DNA of 64,000 nucleotides from assembly GCA_946894095.1 (NCBI GenBank), contig OX335653.1, forward strand, positions 19,941,001-20,005,000, written 5' to 3'. Shown one piece after another: positions 59,858-64,000 of the stretch (the stretch's first letter is position 1; each line of letters opens with the position of its first letter). The notes beneath the pieces were generated by a model, which saw only the letters and a program-made list of their open reading frames with translations, did no database searches and was not told the DNA's origin. Source of the DNA: Incurvaria masculella. Lineage: Eukaryota > Arthropoda > Insecta > Lepidoptera > Incurvariidae. The translations under genes were made by a program, and so were the position numbers.

Positions 59858-60600
59858 AAGTTTCCCGTGTCAACAGTGTTGAGCACCTAGAATGAATGCA
59901 GCTGACGCATGCGCTCTTCGCAGACATAGGATCCCACTATCGCATCGCGAGCGTGGGTGCATCTTCCGCCTTGTGAAGATTGCATTAAGCAATGTCTTCC
60001 TTGTATTACAGCGGCGTGGTGTTGCTGCTGACGCATGGGCAGCGCATGGATTTAGGCTGTCACTATTGCATCGCGAGTATCAGCCTAATTGCCGCTAATG
60101 TTTCCCTTATTGACAGCGGTGAGCAAATACAGCGGCGACGTGTTGCTGCTGACGCATGGGCAGCACCTGGATTTCGGTTCTCACTATTGCTTCGCGAGCA
60201 TCGGCATGACTCCCGCTAATGTTTCCCTTGTTGACAGCGGTGAGCAACTACAGCGGCGACATGTTGCTGTTGACGCATGGGCAGCACATGGATTTAGGTT
60301 CTCACTATTGCTTCGCGAGCATCGGCATAACTCCCGCTAATGTTTCCCTTGTTGACAGCGATGAGCAACTACAGCGGCGACGTGTTGCTGCTGACGCATG
60401 GGCAGCACATGGAATTAGGTTCTCATTATTGCTTCGCGAGCATCAGCATAACTGCCGCTAATGTTTCCCTTGTTGACAGCGGTGAGCAACTACAGTGGCG
60501 ACGTGTTGCTGCTGACGCATGGGCAGCACATGGATTTAGGTCCTCACTATTGCTTCGCGAGCATCGGAATAACTTCCGCTAATGTTTCCCTTGTTGACAG
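59858..60600 (+). repeat. 121-bp tandem array of splice acceptor plus partial Ig exon
   Basis: Unit starts (first base after CAG) fall at about 59877, then 59996, 60117, 60238, 60359 and 60480, a period of exactly 121 from 59996 on; the functional exon starts at 60601 on the same register. Each unit holds the first ~90 bp of that exon (VSNYSGDVLLLTH ... HYCFAS), then jumps at CTCCCGCT into CTAAT, a pyrimidine tract and TTGACAG, i.e. a copy of the branch point and acceptor. The exon's own 3' part and GTGAGT donor are absent from all copies. The four central copies are very similar to one another; the first (59877) is degenerate, and the second (59996) has a different acceptor-like TTACAG at 60006-60011. 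Period 121 shifts frame by one per unit. Confidence 0.92.
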
Positions 60601-60732
60601 CGGTGAGCAACTACAGCGGCGACGTGTTGCTGCTGACGCACGTGCAGCGCACGGACATGGGATCCTACTACTGCATCGCGAGCAACGGCGTTCCTCCCGC
60701 AGTGAGCCGCCGCTACCGCGTGCACGTCCACT
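60601..60732 (+). CDS. Lachesin/DIP-like Ig protein, exon a (end of an Ig domain)
   Basis: First visible coding exon of a neuronal-type Ig-superfamily surface protein; family members act in cell adhesion and synaptic partner recognition at the plasma membrane. Acceptor TTGACAG ends at 60600 and donor GTGAGT starts at 60733. The first two bases complete a codon from an upstream exon not found here. The peptide carries the Ig strand-F signature DMGSYYC (Cys codon 60672-60674), followed by ASNGVPPAVSRRYRVHVH, the usual strand G and linker of lachesin/DIP proteins. An Asn-Tyr-Ser glycosylation sequon lies near its start. It leaves one base (T), joining in phase 1 to the next exon. Upstream sit six tandem copies of its acceptor and first ~90 bp, lacking its 3' part. 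Family assignment comes from recognised residues; the exact orthologue (lachesin versus a particular DIP) is not determined. Earlier exons must lie further upstream. Confidence 0.85.
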
Positions 60733-61504
60733 GTGAGTCAATATCATTAAAAAAATTGCATTGAGTTTTTAATTACAATTCTTACATTATTTTCGGTAGT
60801 TGTTTTAATCAATACCACAGAGAGTTTTCGTCTGGACATTTATAATTAGGAACATAGTTTTATAATTTCCAGAAAAAACATTAGCTGTAATCGTAGGGAA
60901 ATTCAGGTTCCATCGTGAGAAAATGCAGCTTTGAATAGTATAACCTATTTTAAAAAAAATATACCAGAGTGGAGAATAGAGACACTTTCCACAGGTTCCA
61001 ATGAGTAACAAACTGAAAATCTAGGGTCACGTCAGAGCCCCCGCCAAGGCGAGCAAAAACAAACAAGTAAGAGCACAGCCGTACCATCATAAAGTCTTAA
61101 ACGCTGTGTTAGTGGGAGGCGTGGATTACGGGAGGAGGGACTGTAAAATAATTCCAACTCGTGAGTATACAGCAGGTGGAAAAAATATTCGACGCAATAC
61201 CCGCGAATGATTGTTATTCTGGTTTGGATTCAGCCTTGCAGTATATTCGTAATGTAGGTTTTTTACTGGGCTCTTTCGTAAATTAATGTATCCTTGCTTC
61301 AAGGTCGATTGATTATACATACATGCATATCACATTCCTTGGAATAAGCGACGTACCTGCTTAGTACGATAATGTATTGTAAAGTACGGTACGATTCCAA
61401 AGATAATAACTAAAACAACTGACTTGGTTTTACATTTTATGTTCAAAATGGGTTAATATTTACTATTTCACAATTAAACACAATTTTTTGCTTGGTTTAT
61501 GCAG

Positions 61505-61624
61505 TTTTCCCGAGCATCAAGGTGTCTAACCAGCTGGTGGGAGCGCCGCTCGGCAGTGACGTCGTGCTGCAGTGCTACGTCGAGGCATCCCCCAAGGCTA
61601 TGAATTCCTGGTATCGAGACAATG
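61505..61624 (+). CDS. Lachesin/DIP-like Ig protein, exon b (start of last Ig domain)
   Basis: Acceptor TTTATGCAG ends at 61504; donor GTAAAT starts at 61625. The joined codon T+TT gives Phe, so the protein runs RVHVHF-FPSIKVSNQLVG, matching the conserved NQLVGAPLGSDV segment that opens the third Ig domain in this family. The strand-B Cys (QCYVEASP, Cys codon 61573-61575) and strand-C Trp (NSWYRDN, Trp codon 61609-61611) are both present. The preceding intron is 772 bp. The exon ends in phase 1 with a G. Frame, splice sites and motif spacing agree, so the exon call is strong. The shorter ATG-initiated open frame seen here starts in the intron and is not a real start. Confidence 0.9.
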
Positions 61625-61799
61625 GTAAATCACTAGAATTATTCAAAACAAATATATTATTTATAATATTATTTAATATTGAATATATAATAATTAAAAC
61701 ATAATATTAATATGTTTTGTTATTATAAATTTTTAATAAAAATAAATTGCTAAAGAACCATATATATTATTATTGTTGAGTAATCACGTGAATGCACAG

Positions 61800-61970
61800 G
61801 TGATAAGCTCCTGGAGAGCGCAAAATATCACGTATCAGAAACGACGCTGAACGAGTACTCGTTGTGGATGAATTTGACAATCCGTGGGCTGGAACGGCGC
61901 GACTACGGAGGCTACGTGTGCGCGGCCGCTAACGCTCTCGGCAAGGTGGAGGGCTCGGTGAGCCTGCACG
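61800..61970 (+). CDS. Lachesin/DIP-like Ig protein, exon c (end of last Ig domain)
   Basis: Acceptor ATGCACAG ends at 61799; donor GTGAGT starts at 61971; the intron before it is only 175 bp. The phase-1 join gives DNGDKLLESAKYHVSE, then strand E with an N-glycosylation sequon (NLT in MNLTIRGLE). The strand-F signature DYGGYVC follows (Cys codon 61919-61921), then ANALGKVEGSVSLH, the family's typical strand-G ending. Together with exon b this makes one complete Ig fold of about 97 residues with both disulphide Cys and the core Trp. The exon ends in phase 1. Confidence 0.9.
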
Positions 61971-62230
61971 GTGAGTTCACCTGCATGTGCCTTATGTTCA
62001 ATGGTTTAGCTGGAACAGTGTCACTACGGCGCAGGTCTGCTCCGATGGTACGTCTTCGACGACGAATTCGCGCGGGTACTTCTTTGTGCTGTCTAGCGGT
62101 CGGGCGTGGAGCGGTGTCAGTTCACGTATGTGCGGGAATTGTGACGCGCCGACCCGCTTGAACATCGACGTCGCCAGACGACCGATGAACTCGTCCAGTG
62201 GCTTAACCTGACGATTGATTTCTCTCGCAG

Positions 62231-62454
62231 AGTTAGAGCTGGGTGTGGGCGCGGGCGGCGACGGCGGCGAGAAGGGGTGGCGCGCGGCCGCGGTGCCGCG
62301 CAGCACGGCGGCGACGGCGTGGCCGCGCGCGGCGGACGGCGGCGCCCCCGCGGGCGCACCGGACGCGCCGCGCGCCGCCGCCACTCTGCAGGCCGGCGCG
62401 TGCCTGCTCCGCGCCTGCTACGCGCTGCCGCTGGCCGTCTACCTTCTACGTTAG
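62231..62454 (+). CDS. Lachesin/DIP-like Ig protein, last exon (C-terminal tail)
   Basis: Acceptor TTCTCTCGCAG ends at 62230. The split codon G+AG gives Glu, so the tail starts ELELGVGAGG, and the frame closes at TAG 62452-62454. The exon is extremely GC-rich and encodes a low-complexity Ala/Gly/Pro/Arg region of about 50 residues, then LQAGACLLRACYALPLAVYL. In this family the C-terminus is usually a GPI-attachment signal or a short hydrophobic tail. The last ~15 residues are compatible with a weak GPI signal, but the segment is short and interrupted by Arg, so membrane attachment is inferred. The continuous high-GC bias also makes the antisense and other frames look open; those are shadows. 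Exon boundaries and stop are well supported; the tail function is not. Confidence 0.78.
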
Positions 62455-62817
62455 GCGACTTCATTTGTTTCTTAACTATTTCAAGCATTTTTTTCTGGAA
62501 AAAATAGTTTTAGCAGTATTGTCAGCAGTTTTCTAGTTTATAAATAGAGCTCTTTCGTCGCTAAAGGCACACTTATAATGGCGCGTAGCATTCCCGTGCG
62601 CGCAGCACACTAATGCGAGTCAGATGTTACCTTCTTCAGATCGCTCCGAGTACAAGAAGTGCAGGTATCCATCGCGGGTTGTTCTATTTTTATCACACAA
62701 TAATACAATAGACTGACGGTCGTGATAAAGTAGCAGGAACATACATTGTAAGTTTTCGTGCATTTTTTTCTATCTATGGAGTATTCGCGAGCACATCTGA
62801 ATGAAGCCAACAATGAC
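62455..62817 (+). other. Probable 3' UTR of the Ig gene
   Basis: Noncoding sequence directly after the stop codon, AT-rich, with no competing frame. No AATAAA occurs close to the stop. The first clear signals lie about 1.2 kb downstream, beyond the MITE at 62818-63363, so the transcript end is uncertain. Confidence 0.4.
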
Positions 62818-63363
62818 TTAAGGGGGCCCAACCCGCTCATCTCCCCATACAAAAGGGGAAAGAAGATCACGCCCATATTTCTTGTTAGAGATCCAAAATT
62901 TTGCTCAAAATTGCTTTATTTGATCAAACTTGATGTCTGATGACCATTGGTATTGTAAAATTGTGTTTAGTTTCTAAGTTATAAGGTCCGAAAGTTCGAA
63001 TTTTTCGCGCGTTTTATACGATAACTTTGGAGGTGGATTACGCAATGATAAAGTAAGAACATCGTAAAAAGATTAGTCATCAGACATAGCTTATTTAATC
63101 AAGATTTATGATCTATTTGGTTTTTGTTAGATTTTTGACTACAGCGGTCGTGGTTTACTTTTAGCTATAAGTTGTTTTGAAATTAAAATTTTCGTAAATC
63201 TTACCAAATCATACACTATGCACATTGTCTTTTTTGTGGACATGTTGCATCTTTCTCATCACGGAGCCTTATTCTTTGAAACAGAGAAGGTCCCAGAGTG
63301 CAACTGCACGATTTTGTACCGTGCCCGCGAATGAGTTAGGCCCGCCGGGTTGGGCCGCCTTAA
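62818..63363 (-). mobile_element. piggyBac-like MITE with intact TTAA ends, in the Ig gene 3' region
   Basis: 546 bp bounded by TTAA at 62818-62821 and 63360-63363, with inverted ends TTAAGGGGGCCCAACCCG and TTAAGGCGGCCCAACCCG. Same family as 45400-45949. It starts 364 bp after the Ig stop codon, so it may be part of the 3' UTR if the downstream polyadenylation signals are used. Confidence 0.85.
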
Positions 63364-63666
63364 GACAACATAATTCTAATGCGATAATATATACAGTTGG
63401 CGAAACTGTCACAGCTGTCTAACTAAGCATGTCTACTGCTCTAATGAGTAAAAAACGTGGGTGGTAGTAATATCCGCCATTATTAATAGCAGGCCTTGAT
63501 GTAGATCATAGAAATCACTCACGTTTGCTCGTGCTACCATTGATTCCTTTTTTTATTTTTATTCCAAAGTTTGCAAACGTGTGCCGATGTCTGGTAATTT
63601 ATATCGATTTAAACTGCTCTGTATATACTCAATGTAATTTTAAGTACATAAGTTGTCTTATTTATA

Positions 63667-63688
63667 AATAAACTATTGTGTCAATAAA
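63667..63688 (+). promoter_or_regulatory. Candidate polyadenylation signals
   Basis: Two AATAAA hexamers at 63667-63672 and 63683-63688, the first canonical ones seen downstream of the Ig stop codon. If used, the 3' UTR would be about 1.2 kb and would contain the TTAA-flanked MITE. Hexamers occur often by chance in AT-rich DNA. Confidence 0.3.
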
Positions 63689-63896
63689 TGTTTACCATGT
63701 CAAAATGACATGACCTTTACGCCGCTTTCCCTGAGGTGTAGGCAGAGATGACGGTACGATCACAGCACACCTCTTTCGCTTCATCTACAGACATACATTT
63801 TTTCATGTTAGAACATTTATCTTCGCATTTAGACATAGGTACTTATAAATATAAAGAATGTATGATGAACTGTGAAATGCAATCTTTGCCTAAGTA

Positions 63897-63984
63897 TTTC
63901 CCCTAAATTACAACCTGGGATCCTTCAAACATGGTGTGAAGAAGCGCCTGGCCGGCCGGCATGTTTTTCGCAGCCCTCGTTAAA
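63897..63984 (+). pseudogene. LINE ORF2 extreme C-terminus
   Basis: YNLGSFKHGVKKRLAGRHVF then a TAA stop at 63981-63983; matches the YNLEVFKRHLNKL ending of the 17.1-kb fragment in kind. 5'-truncated short LINE copy near the window end. Confidence 0.55.
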
Positions 63985-64000
63985 GTTCAAAAGTCCATGG

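Noticed and set aside
59877..60600. CRISPR-like or satellite centromeric array
   Set aside because: Units are contiguous without unique spacers, and derive from a splice site and exon of the adjoining gene.
60089..60764. Overlapping frames of 60-91 codons starting with the same MFPLLTAV sequence as separate small genes
   Set aside because: They are the 121-bp array read in the exon frame from an in-intron ATG; each runs out of frame at the next unit.
61998..62536. Long antisense and alternative frames across the last Ig exon
   Set aside because: They are produced by the extreme GC content of the exon; only the 62233-62454 frame joins the Ig exons in phase.

Overview
The window reads as nuclear DNA of an insect, most likely a moth or butterfly. 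It has an AT-rich background, dense short interspersed repeats with sequences I associate with Lepidoptera (an AACCGACTTC-ended family and a GGGTTCCGTACC family carrying a GACG microsatellite), arthropod-type TTAGG repeats, small exons with GT-AG introns, and degenerate non-LTR retrotransposons. No prokaryotic gene organisation is present. The species cannot be named from the sequence alone.

Only one host gene is supported: the last four exons of an immunoglobulin-superfamily cell-surface protein of the lachesin / DIP (Dpr-interacting protein) type, plus strand, 60601-62454. Its exons (60601-60732, 61505-61624, 61800-61970, 62231-62454) all join in phase 1. They encode the end of one Ig domain, a complete next Ig domain and a short Ala/Gly-rich, weakly hydrophobic C-terminus. 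Earlier exons (signal peptide, first Ig domain) were not found, so the preceding 60 kb is either upstream intron or intergenic DNA.

Layout. 1-15.4 kb: AT-rich noncoding DNA with GC-rich patches, GGGTTCCGTACC repeats, TTAA-flanked MITEs and SINE fragments. 15.4-18.5 kb: a composite repeat island with 37/74-bp tandem units, GCGGACGTCCGC palindromes and a LINE fragment. 18.5-34 kb: SINEs, LINE pseudogenes, a hairpin element containing TTAGG repeats inserted into a LINE, and a retroelement open-frame remnant. 34.7-36.05 kb: a GC-rich cluster. 36-53 kb: more SINEs, LINE pseudogenes (including an ORF1-endonuclease-RT stretch at 50.3-52.0 kb) and a piggyBac-like MITE with intact TTAA ends. 53512-57779: a 4.27-kb near-perfect palindrome (2096-bp arms, 76-bp TTAGG spacer). 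59858-60600: a 121-bp tandem array whose unit is the 3' splice site plus first part of the next Ig exon. 60.6-64 kb: the Ig gene 3' end, a second intact TTAA MITE and a LINE tail.

The two most notable structures are the array of splice-acceptor-plus-partial-exon copies directly upstream of a coding exon, and the large palindrome nucleated at a TTAGG hairpin element. The second could be a real snap-back duplication or an assembly artefact.
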